Both the position numbers and the translations under genes were made by a program. This document shows, piece by piece, positions 28,799-36,057 of a stretch of DNA of 64,000 nt. The stretch spans positions 124,001 through 188,000 of the forward strand of contig NZ_MVJN01000001.1 in assembly GCF_003265995.1 (NCBI RefSeq), given 5' to 3'. Position 1 is the stretch's first letter. Every line of letters begins with the position of its first letter. The notes beneath the pieces were generated by a model, which was not told the origin of the DNA, did no database searches, and was given only the letters and a program-made list of their open reading frames with translations. The stretch comes from Legionella quinlivanii. GTDB taxonomy: Bacteria; Pseudomonadota; Gammaproteobacteria; Legionellales; Legionellaceae.

Positions 28799-29608
28799 TT
28801 AGGCAAAATAGGTGAACTCATTGCTGCCAGGAAGTTCTGCTGAGTTTAGATCAAGCAGATCATTTATTGAGACAGGACCACTTTTATATAACACTTGAGC
28901 CAGTTCATCATCACAGTGTTGCACATTTGAAATCTGTTCAGGGCTAGCACTCACCTCTGGCGGATCGATTGGCGTCAAGGGTTGAAAAAAGGATGGCGCA
29001 GCATAAGGCTTTATATTCAAGTGCAAAACACAACTATCAACTATTTTCTGCCAGGAGTGAAACACGCCACGATTATGCTGGTGAAATTGAAAGAAGAATT
29101 GTGGATTGAGTTCGGCTATCGCCATTCCCAATATTATATCCACATCGTGTATTGTTTCATGTTTCGCCAAAACCTCGTCAATTTTTGAAAACAGTAAATC
29201 CAGTTGAAAATAATTGCTGAAGCCATGTAATTGGCTGCAGGTTTTGACAATCCAGGACATGTTATCGTTTAGATTGCTTCCTGGAGGTAATTTATCCAGT
29301 ATACCCAGCAAAATATGCGCACTTTCTGCACGAATAAATAGCATTGCCTCTTTTGCAAATCGCAAATTAGCCGCTGTAATTTTGTTATAATATTCAAAAT
29401 AGACCAATGAGCTGGGAAGACGAGTTTCTACCTGGACACGCCGGTTGAATGAAGATTGTAACACAAGGCTAGGGCTGGCAACTAACACATAATAAGCTTG
29501 CCCATTTATTATTTTCTTTTCAAAGTAATGAGAGAAAAGGAGCACTTTGCTTTCAGACATGAAGAATGTCTGACTGCCTTTAATAGAATTTTGAGTTTTA
29601 TTTTTCAT
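28799..29608 (-). CDS. Protein of unknown function (269 aa)
   Basis: No family recognised. It is soluble, without signal peptide or membrane helix. The N-terminal part contains SKVLLFSHYFEKKIINGQ, the middle is helical (AANLRFAKEAMLFIRAESAHILLGIL), and the C-terminal third is proline- and acid-rich (PLTPIDPPEVSASPEQIS) ending in NEFTYFA. The acidic, low-complexity tail is the sort of C-terminus found on Dot/Icm substrates, but this alone is weak evidence. No clear ribosome-binding site precedes the ATG at 29608; an internal ATG at residue 17 is an alternative. It lies about 100 bases upstream of the autotransporter on the same strand, probably as its own unit. Confidence 0.55.
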   Translation of the reverse strand: MKNKTQNSIKGSQTFFMSESKVLLFSHYFEKKIINGQAYYVLVASPSLVLQSSFNRRVQVETRLPSSLVYFEYYNKITAANLRFAKEAMLFIRAESAHILLGILDKLPPGSNLNDNMSWIVKTCSQLHGFSNYFQLDLLFSKIDEVLAKHETIHDVDIILGMAIAELNPQFFFQFHQHNRGVFHSWQKIVDSCVLHLNIKPYAAPSFFQPLTPIDPPEVSASPEQISNVQHCDDELAQVLYKSGPVSINDLLDLNSAELPGSNEFTYFA

Positions 29609-29761
29609 TGATAAAAAGCTGAATGACTAATTTTGAACAATAAAGCGCATTATATTATCTTTTGGAATAGAAAAATATATAATCGCTATGATAATGATCA
29701 GTTAATAACGCCTTATCTTCTTAAACGTGAGAGGTGTTAAATCAACCCTCTCCCTAACCCT

Positions 29762-29909
29762 CACTGCCATTAAGTTAAGGACTTCTGTCATTCCCGCGAA
29801 ATGCGGGAATCTATTCCTCAGTCGGCATTGTGGCTTGCTCAGAGATGGATCCCCGCCTTTCGCGGGGATGACAGCTTAATATACAATTGAGCTTAACTTA
29901 ATGGCAGTG
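29762..29909. repeat. Family B MITE-like element with perfect 18-base terminal inverted repeats
   Basis: The ends are CACTGCCATTAAGTTAAG and CTTAACTTAATGGCAGTG, a perfect inverted pair. The inner palindrome pairs TGTCATTCCCGCGAAATGCG with a GATCCCCGCC...GGGGATGACAG arm. It is flanked on both sides by ACCCT (29757-29761 and 29910-29914), a possible 5-base target duplication. The flanks belong to a family D-like sequence (CCCTCTCCCTAACC). Confidence 0.8.
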
Positions 29910-29967
29910 ACCCTAACCCCTCTCCAAACCTGGAGGGGTTTCACGAGAGTCTTCATCAGACTGTGTC

Positions 29968-30050
29968 ATGTCATCTCGAACGCAGTGAGAGATCTCCGAA
30001 TGCTGGCACAAACCATGATTAAGGAGATCTCTCACTGCGTTCGAGATGAC
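29968..30050. repeat. Palindromic element, family A variant
   Basis: The arms GTCATCTCGAACGCAGTGAG and CTCACTGCGTTCGAGATGAC are perfect inverted copies around a 30-base centre. It lies directly after the mdcH stop and may end the mdc transcript. With the family B element it fills the 459-base gap 29609-30067, in which no gene is seen. Confidence 0.75.
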
Positions 30051-30067
30051 GGCTTCCTGGTTTAAAA

Positions 30068-31000
30068 TCAACTTTCCATGATTTTCTGAAAAGCCTGTAG
30101 AAACCCGTTCAGACTATGATAGCGAGAGGCCGTAAGAAGTTCAGCAGTCAAAGTTTTGCCTGAAGCATCAAGAATTTTACTCAAAGAGTCTCCAGGTCCC
30201 AGATCCACAATTAAATCATACTGATATTCTTTGATTAAGTTGCAGACATTAAACCAGTCCAGGCATTCCTGCAACTCCAGACCCAGCAAATCCCTTTCCT
30301 CTTCAGCTTTGTAAATTTTCCTTAACTTCAAAGGGCTGATAACAGGATATTGCATGACATCAGCCTGAAAATGACCATTTAAAAAATGCTGAAACTCAAC
30401 ACTGGCCTGCCTGTAGAAAGGAGTATGTGAGGGCAACTGAATATTTAAAAATTTTATAAGCCTCAGACCTTTTGTTGATAGCCTTGAAGCAAGGCGTTTT
30501 AAATCAGCACATTTTCCACCAATTACCAGATGCTGAGGCGAATTGATAATCGCTATATAGCAATGATATTCGGCTATCAATATTTGAATAGCCTTCCAGT
30601 CAAACTCTCCTTTAGCGGTGATTAAATCATAATCCTCTGCTCCAGAGACTAAGGTATTCATTAACTGGCTTCGATGATGAAGCAGTTCTATTATTAGTTC
30701 AGGACTGGCATTGATGCTTGCTAAAAATGCGCTGGCTTCTCCCAGACTGTAGCCAGCCAGTTCGACCTGATGATTATTCAGCAGGGATTGTATTCTTGAA
30801 AATAAAATCAGCTGATAACAGCCAATAATAATCTGTACCCATCGAGGATTATCAATAGGGAGAGGCTGTGATAATAAATCCAGTTGTGCCAGAGAAGAAA
30901 AGGTTCCAAGTAAATCGTCAGCCTCATCATCCTGTTGAAAAAAATCAAAAAGCGTATTGTTCTGATACCCCTGCCCCGCAAAAAGGAATAGAATTCTCAC
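30068..31000 (-). CDS. mdcH: Malonate decarboxylase epsilon subunit, malonyl-CoA:ACP transacylase
   Basis: 310 residues of the FabD-like acyltransferase fold. It opens MRILFLFAGQGYQNN, with the oxyanion-hole glutamine motif GQG, and has the nucleophile motif AGYSLGEAS (S85). In the Mdc system this enzyme loads the first malonyl group from malonyl-CoA onto the acyl carrier subunit, so priming the cycle. Its start overlaps the mdcB stop by four bases, and it is the last gene of the six-gene unit. The catalytic His is expected in QLPSHTPFY. Confidence is high because of motif and operon agreement. Confidence 0.88.
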   Translation of the reverse strand: MRILFLFAGQGYQNNTLFDFFQQDDEADDLLGTFSSLAQLDLLSQPLPIDNPRWVQIIIGCYQLILFSRIQSLLNNHQVELAGYSLGEASAFLASINASPELIIELLHHRSQLMNTLVSGAEDYDLITAKGEFDWKAIQILIAEYHCYIAIINSPQHLVIGGKCADLKRLASRLSTKGLRLIKFLNIQLPSHTPFYRQASVEFQHFLNGHFQADVMQYPVISPLKLRKIYKAEEERDLLGLELQECLDWFNVCNLIKEYQYDLIVDLGPGDSLSKILDASGKTLTAELLTASRYHSLNGFLQAFQKIMES

Positions 31001-31836
31001 GATTGCCTTCCAAAAATCTGCCGAAGAAAAAAGAGCAAACCCAACATATCGGCTACTCCCCCTGGACTAATATTGGCCTTTGAAAACAAGCGATGCAAAT
31101 CATCAGCTGCGCGGATAGACTGTTCACGATTATTCGCTGAAATACTTTGCCGGATATGGCCGCGGGCAAAAGCCAATCCCTCAGGACCTGTGCGGTACAA
31201 GACATTGATATCATCCAGGTTCAACAAAAAGTGCTGATAGGCCAGCAAGCCAAAAAACAGGCTATCTCCCTGGATTGGAGATAGCTCTGCATAAGCATCA
31301 AATACCAGTGCATATCCATCGATGGCTATTTGTCTTGCATCATTGACTGCGTATTTTTGTCTGACCACAACACCGTGAGTATTCAGGTTAGTATGCTCTT
31401 TCTGCAAATATTCAGCCCATTGTTCGATTATTGCCGATTGCAGATCCCATAAAGAAAACTGGCGGAAACGCTGGCTCAGATTGCAAATGGTCGCACATAA
31501 GATACCCATTGAGAAAATTGCACCGCGGTGGGTATTAATTCCTCCGGTAATCGACTGCATGGTCTTTTCCGCCTTGATTCCCAGCGGTACCAGATTTCGC
31601 GGAGCTAAATCCTCGGCAGCATGGCGACCCAAATGAACAAAATAATGTCTTAAACCGAACAAACTGCGAAAGAATAAACTGCCATCCATATCCGAATGCG
31701 CACCGCTGTCAACAAAACTTACCAGTCCTGGTTTGGGATATAAAGCCACTTCATCATATAAGGCTCGCACCGCTCTTTTGGCAAAATAGCGGGCAATCTG
31801 CGAAATGCTAGTTAAGGAGTGATGGAAATGAGGCAT
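30997..31836 (-). CDS. mdcB: Triphosphoribosyl-dephospho-CoA synthase
   Basis: 279 residues of the CitG/MdcB family. Visible family motifs include LYDEVALYPKPGLVSFVDSG, HSDMDGSLFFRS and GGINTHRGAIFSMG. The enzyme joins ATP and dephospho-CoA to form the precursor of the 2'-(5''-phosphoribosyl)-3'-dephospho-CoA prosthetic group. That group is then attached by MdcG to the acyl carrier part of MdcCD. The gene overlaps mdcG by 29 bases and mdcH by four, so it is embedded in the operon. The distal position, after mdcG, differs from Klebsiella, where mdcB follows mdcA. Confidence 0.88.
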   Translation of the reverse strand: MPHFHHSLTSISQIARYFAKRAVRALYDEVALYPKPGLVSFVDSGAHSDMDGSLFFRSLFGLRHYFVHLGRHAAEDLAPRNLVPLGIKAEKTMQSITGGINTHRGAIFSMGILCATICNLSQRFRQFSLWDLQSAIIEQWAEYLQKEHTNLNTHGVVVRQKYAVNDARQIAIDGYALVFDAYAELSPIQGDSLFFGLLAYQHFLLNLDDINVLYRTGPEGLAFARGHIRQSISANNREQSIRAADDLHRLFSKANISPGGVADMLGLLFFLRQIFGRQS

Positions 31837-32416
31837 ACAGATTGTCTCTTTTTAGCAGGCTCAACTCATGGATTGATTTAAACAAGAGGGATTCCCCGGA
31901 TTGTTGCAATAATTCCCTCCAGGAGCAGTCGCCTAGTCCCGCAAAACGGATTTCTCCGTCAATCCTTTGTTGTGGAAATCGTGCCTGTAATTGGGCGTAC
32001 AGGCTTTTTAAAGCCGATAAGGACTGCTCCTTATAGTCAATTAACAAATCCAGATCGGACTCCGCTTGAACATAGGGCTCTTTTGTCAGATACTGCCAGC
32101 AATAAGAGCCATAGACCTTAATTTCATAATCCAAATCCGGAAAAAGCTCCCTTAAGTCAGGAAGCTCGCTGACTCGGCTTATCGCTGAACAGGATAGAAT
32201 AAAACTGGCGCGTATTTTCTTTACCTGCTCAGCCTGAAAATAAGGAATGGCCAGCTGGATCTGATGGACAGCAAGATCTGGAGGCTGGCGGGTCATAATT
32301 AGTGGATAGCCGCATCCTTGCCAATGTTTAAACAGGCTTAGGTTTTCCGGTGAACAATTGATATCCGGTGCTGCCTGCTTATCGAGATAGCATAAATTAT
32401 GTCTTAGATACCTCAT
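31808..32416 (-). CDS. mdcG: Malonate decarboxylase holo-ACP synthase (phosphoribosyl-dephospho-CoA transferase)
   Basis: 202 residues. The nucleotidyltransferase-type signature is visible as VYGSYCWQYLT followed by ESDLDLLIDY, giving the GS...DxD metal site. It transfers the prosthetic group made by MdcB onto the serine of the acyl carrier subunit. The start overlaps the mdcE stop (ATGA). At about 200 residues it is at the usual family length. The last 29 bases overlap mdcB in another frame. Confidence 0.85.
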   Translation of the reverse strand: MRYLRHNLCYLDKQAAPDINCSPENLSLFKHWQGCGYPLIMTRQPPDLAVHQIQLAIPYFQAEQVKKIRASFILSCSAISRVSELPDLRELFPDLDYEIKVYGSYCWQYLTKEPYVQAESDLDLLIDYKEQSLSALKSLYAQLQARFPQQRIDGEIRFAGLGDCSWRELLQQSGESLLFKSIHELSLLKRDNLYASFPSLLN

Positions 32417-33129
32417 AGATTTTCAATACTTTTTATAATATCGTAAGCTTCTTTTCGCCCGCCATATAATTTGCCAAGTTTCGCGCGGTTATCTTCTTTA
32501 ATCTCTGGATCTTGCAAACAATTTAACAACTCGCTGGCAACATCATCAATAACCAGCACCTTATGTAATCCTCCCAGACTGTGGAAATTCTCAACTCCCG
32601 GAGCAAAAACAGGGGAATTTTCGCTAATCTTTCTTAGTATATCGATATCGATTTTAGTGACCCTGGCCATCCCTTCCAGCCACATAACTGCGAGTTGAGT
32701 TCCTTCCAAAGCATAGATACGATCAGCCATCATGCCAAAAGCGATAAAACTCCCTCCAATCGCCTGATTATAGACCAGAGTAATCAAGGGATTGCCTGTT
32801 TCACGCGCCAAATGCAAACACTTTAGCAAATGGGCAAAACAGGCATACATTCCTAGCCATTCATCCCGCATGGATAATTTTTGTCCTGTCACATTGGTGA
32901 GTAACACAATGGGATCTGTATTGTTGCTTTTGATAATCGACAGGACATGGCTTGCCATTTCCATCGCCTCATCGACACCGAAATCCGTGTCCTCTACCGT
33001 ACCCAGTATATTAAATCGCCTGCCTTGAATGATTCCGCTTCCATGAACCACGTGTTGATTAATCTCTGTTTCGCTGCTGTCAAAGCATTTTTCCAATAGA
33101 TCTTTCAATGAAATTTTATTGCTGGACAT
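32413..33129 (-). CDS. mdcE: Malonate decarboxylase gamma subunit
   Basis: 238 residues with a crotonase/carboxyltransferase fold. VHGSGIIQGRRFNILGTVED and YNQAIGGSFIAFGMMADRIYAL are characteristic of MdcE, and the glycine-rich QAIGGS region forms the oxyanion hole. It pairs with the beta subunit to decarboxylate malonyl-S-ACP to acetyl-S-ACP. A clear ribosome-binding site (AAGGA) lies inside the end of mdcCD, and the two genes overlap by 14 bases. It is cytosolic and biotin-independent. Confidence 0.88.
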   Translation of the reverse strand: MSSNKISLKDLLEKCFDSSETEINQHVVHGSGIIQGRRFNILGTVEDTDFGVDEAMEMASHVLSIIKSNNTDPIVLLTNVTGQKLSMRDEWLGMYACFAHLLKCLHLARETGNPLITLVYNQAIGGSFIAFGMMADRIYALEGTQLAVMWLEGMARVTKIDIDILRKISENSPVFAPGVENFHSLGGLHKVLVIDDVASELLNCLQDPEIKEDNRAKLGKLYGGRKEAYDIIKSIENL

Positions 33130-34321
33130 GTCGATCTTCCTTAGCCAAAGCTAAAAACTGCTCATCCGAACAATTAAACACATCCTGCGCGTAAACGTCT
33201 GGATGATATTGTTTTAGCCACTCGCCTTCTTCCTGACAATTACCCGCAGATGAAATTCGTTTTTGCAGAAATTCATGCTCCGCAAGCAGGGAATTCAAAT
33301 CCAGACCTTGCCTATTAGCTGATTTCATACATCGTTTGATAGCGTCTAAAACCGCTGACATTTTATGGCCGCTGTATTCCTGAGCCGCTTTTTGCAGGTA
33401 TCGCGTTCGACCACCATAAACTCGCCATACCAGGGGGCGGTTACCGCTGTCAAAGACCTCAGCTCCTTTCACTGCCTGAATAACTTCTGCACCGGACACA
33501 CCGATACGGGCATTCTGACTGACAATTAATGAATCCAGTGTGCCGCTGATAATGCCCATGCCGCCATAGGCCCCATTATTTCCACAAATCACACCAATTG
33601 TTTTTATTCCTGCAGTTCGGGCGTCAAGAATGGCACGAATGATTTCGGAAATTTCAATTTCACCGACATTGGCTTCCTGTAAGCGAACACCTCCACTGTC
33701 GATTAACAACAATATGGTTGACAGCCCCTGCCTGATAGCATAACGAATCAGTCCAATGAGCTTCGCACCATGTACTTCCCCTACTGCACCGCCAAGAAAA
33801 TCTTTTTGCTGGGCAGCAATTGCTACTCTCTCTCCATCGATTGAGGCTGTTCCAATCACCAGGCCGTCATCACTCTCGACTTGTATCTCAAGCTGTGGCA
33901 ATGTCGGGCTCGGCGTATTTTGTTCCAGCAGAAACTCCTGGAAGCTGTTTTTATCTACCAGAGAATAAATACGGTAACGAGCTGTTGCCTCGGCATAATT
34001 ATCTTTAGTTTGATAGCCAGTTTGATAGGTTTCGATGGCCTGCCGCAGGCGCAATGAAACCACAGGAGGAGTGGCACCGGCATCATTCAGGCAAATAGTA
34101 AGCCCGGCATAGGGATAATCCTCGACGAAACACTCAATAACCGCATCCCAGGTCGGTTTAAAACCGGATACCGCGGTGTTGACCTCGATTGTAGTCTGTT
34201 TTTTATTGCCAGCCGCTTTGACAATCACTTCGAGATTTCCGGAACCTGCAACCCCGACTTTGATTAATGGGGCTTCTGGAAGCGTTTGTGACAGATCAAA
34301 GCTATATTGATACTTTTCCAT
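33116..34321 (-). CDS. Fused malonate decarboxylase acyl-carrier (delta) and beta subunits, MdcC-MdcD
   Basis: 401 residues from the ATG complementary to 34319-34321, chosen because TAGGA lies just before it; the frame also extends upstream to a TTG. Residues 1-100 match the MdcC acyl carrier: FDLSQTLPEAP, then GVAGSGNLEV with the expected prosthetic-group serine at S27, and NDAGATPPVVSLRLRQAIE. After a short linker, about 112-401 match MdcD: ATARYRIYSLVDKNSFQEFL, DFLGGAVGEVHGAKL, LLIDSGGVRLQEANVGE, and the GAYGGMGIISG oxyanion-hole region. In characterised Klebsiella, Acinetobacter and Pseudomonas operons these are separate proteins. The carrier arm would here be tethered to the decarboxylating subunit. 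It starts five bases after the mdcA stop. Confidence 0.88.
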   Translation of the reverse strand: MEKYQYSFDLSQTLPEAPLIKVGVAGSGNLEVIVKAAGNKKQTTIEVNTAVSGFKPTWDAVIECFVEDYPYAGLTICLNDAGATPPVVSLRLRQAIETYQTGYQTKDNYAEATARYRIYSLVDKNSFQEFLLEQNTPSPTLPQLEIQVESDDGLVIGTASIDGERVAIAAQQKDFLGGAVGEVHGAKLIGLIRYAIRQGLSTILLLIDSGGVRLQEANVGEIEISEIIRAILDARTAGIKTIGVICGNNGAYGGMGIISGTLDSLIVSQNARIGVSGAEVIQAVKGAEVFDSGNRPLVWRVYGGRTRYLQKAAQEYSGHKMSAVLDAIKRCMKSANRQGLDLNSLLAEHEFLQKRISSAGNCQEEGEWLKQYHPDVYAQDVFNCSDEQFLALAKEDRHVQQ

Positions 34322-34326
34322 AATTC

Positions 34327-35973
34327 CTACCAACTTCTGAATTTATTGGGAGGACAATACAGTCCTTTTGAGATTTCAACCAAATCATGAATAGTTTTAG
34401 CCGCCAAAAGATCGCGGTCCGCCTCTTTTAACGAAATACCAAGATCTTCCGGGCGCTTTATAATACCGCGCGAGCGAAGTTCATCCACCTTCGTTTTATC
34501 GCGTCCTAATCCCATTGGGGTATATCCGGCCACACCGCGAACCGCTTGCTCACGCTCATCCGCATTACGGCATAAAAGAAGATTCGCTATCCCCTCTTCT
34601 GTGACGACATGGGAGATATCATCGCCATAAATCATAATAGGCGGTAAATCGGCATTCATTTCTTTCTGTAATTCCCAGGCATCCAGTTTTTCAACGAAAG
34701 TCGGCTTTCCGGCACTCTGAAATGTTTCCACCATTTGAATCACCAGTTTGCGGCCGCGTGGCATCGCCTGAGGATCATGGCTATATTTTTCCTGACCCGC
34801 CTTAAGCCAGGCGAAAGAAGAATGACGCCGCCCCAATGTATCGCAACCCATATTCGGTGCGCCGCCAAATCCGGCGATGCGTCCTTTGGTGGCTGTTGAA
34901 CTATTAGCCTGTGCATCCATTTGCAAGGTAGCGCCAATAAATACATCGCAGGCATAATGGCCGGCTAGCTGACCGAACAGTCGATTGGAACGCAATGAAC
35001 CATCTCGTCCCGTAAAAAACACATCGCTACGCGCCCGCACATAGTCGTTCATCCCTACCTCACCGCCTACACAGAAAATAGAACTGACAAACCCGCTCTC
35101 GATAGCAGGAATTAAGGTGGGTAAGGGATTAACCATCCAGTGCTGGCAAATCTGGCCTTTTAAGCCCAGGGCATTGGCATAGGTAGGAAGAATAAGCTCA
35201 ATAGCACAGGTATTGAAACCGACACCGTGGTTCAGACGATTCACCTGATAAGGGGCATAAATCCCCTTAATCACCATCATTGCCATCAGTATTTTAACTT
35301 CATCAATTTGAGCGGGATCGCGAGTGAATAAAGGTTCGATATAGGAAGGCGTTGGCGCCTTGACAATCACATCCACCCAATCTCCGGGAATATCGACTCT
35401 GGGCAATTGCTCGACAATTTCATTGACCTGGACAATTACCAGCCCATTTTTAAAGGCCGTTGCCTCGACAATACTCGGCGTTTCCTCAGTATTGGGCCCC
35501 GTGTATAAATTGCCCGCATGATCCGCTTTGTCGGCCGTGATCAGTGCGACATTGGGCGTTAAATCCATCGCATAGCGGGCATAAAGCTCATTATAAGTAT
35601 GAATATTGCCAATTTTTAACTGGCTTCGCTGAATCATGATTGCAAGACGCGTAGCCTGGGGTCCGGCGAAGGCGAAATCAATTTTTTCAGCGATTTCCCG
35701 TTCAAATAAGTCAAGATGTTCCGCCAGGGTTACCGCCGATTGAATCATGTGCAGCTTATACACTTTTTTCGGATTCACCGCACATAAACTGCGGGCTAAA
35801 AAATCAGCCTGCTTCTGGTTATCCCCTTCCAGACAGACTTTGTCATATGGCCTGATGGCCGCTTCGAGCAAAGGCAGAATATTTTTGATAGAGGTAATCT
35901 TGCCATTTTCCAAAAATGGCCTGATATCGCGAAGTCTGGCTTCATAATCCTGTCGATTCTTATTCCAATCCAT
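34327..35973 (-). CDS. mdcA: Malonate decarboxylase alpha subunit (acetyl-ACP:malonate ACP transferase)
   Basis: 548 residues, the normal length of MdcA. It exchanges acetyl for malonyl on the acyl carrier arm, releasing acetate. Characteristic stretches are VCLEGDNQKQADFLAR, FAGPQATRLAIMIQRSQLK, ITADKADHAGNLYTGPNTEE, GGEVGMNDYVRARSDVFFTG and AGFGGAPNMGCDTLGRRHSS. It is the first gene of the six-gene mdc unit. Only 84 bases separate it from the 3' end of the SET-domain gene, so any promoter is short or lies in that gene. No transporter (mdcF or mdcLM) or MdcR regulator is next to the operon. Confidence 0.9.
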   Translation of the reverse strand: MDWNKNRQDYEARLRDIRPFLENGKITSIKNILPLLEAAIRPYDKVCLEGDNQKQADFLARSLCAVNPKKVYKLHMIQSAVTLAEHLDLFEREIAEKIDFAFAGPQATRLAIMIQRSQLKIGNIHTYNELYARYAMDLTPNVALITADKADHAGNLYTGPNTEETPSIVEATAFKNGLVIVQVNEIVEQLPRVDIPGDWVDVIVKAPTPSYIEPLFTRDPAQIDEVKILMAMMVIKGIYAPYQVNRLNHGVGFNTCAIELILPTYANALGLKGQICQHWMVNPLPTLIPAIESGFVSSIFCVGGEVGMNDYVRARSDVFFTGRDGSLRSNRLFGQLAGHYACDVFIGATLQMDAQANSSTATKGRIAGFGGAPNMGCDTLGRRHSSFAWLKAGQEKYSHDPQAMPRGRKLVIQMVETFQSAGKPTFVEKLDAWELQKEMNADLPPIMIYGDDISHVVTEEGIANLLLCRNADEREQAVRGVAGYTPMGLGRDKTKVDELRSRGIIKRPEDLGISLKEADRDLLAAKTIHDLVEISKGLYCPPNKFRSW

Positions 35974-36057
35974 AGTTTTTCATAAGCAGCGGTTTGTCAT
36001 TTACTGTAGCATGAATCGATTACAGCAGAAAGCAAAGCCTTAAAGAATCCCCGATCC

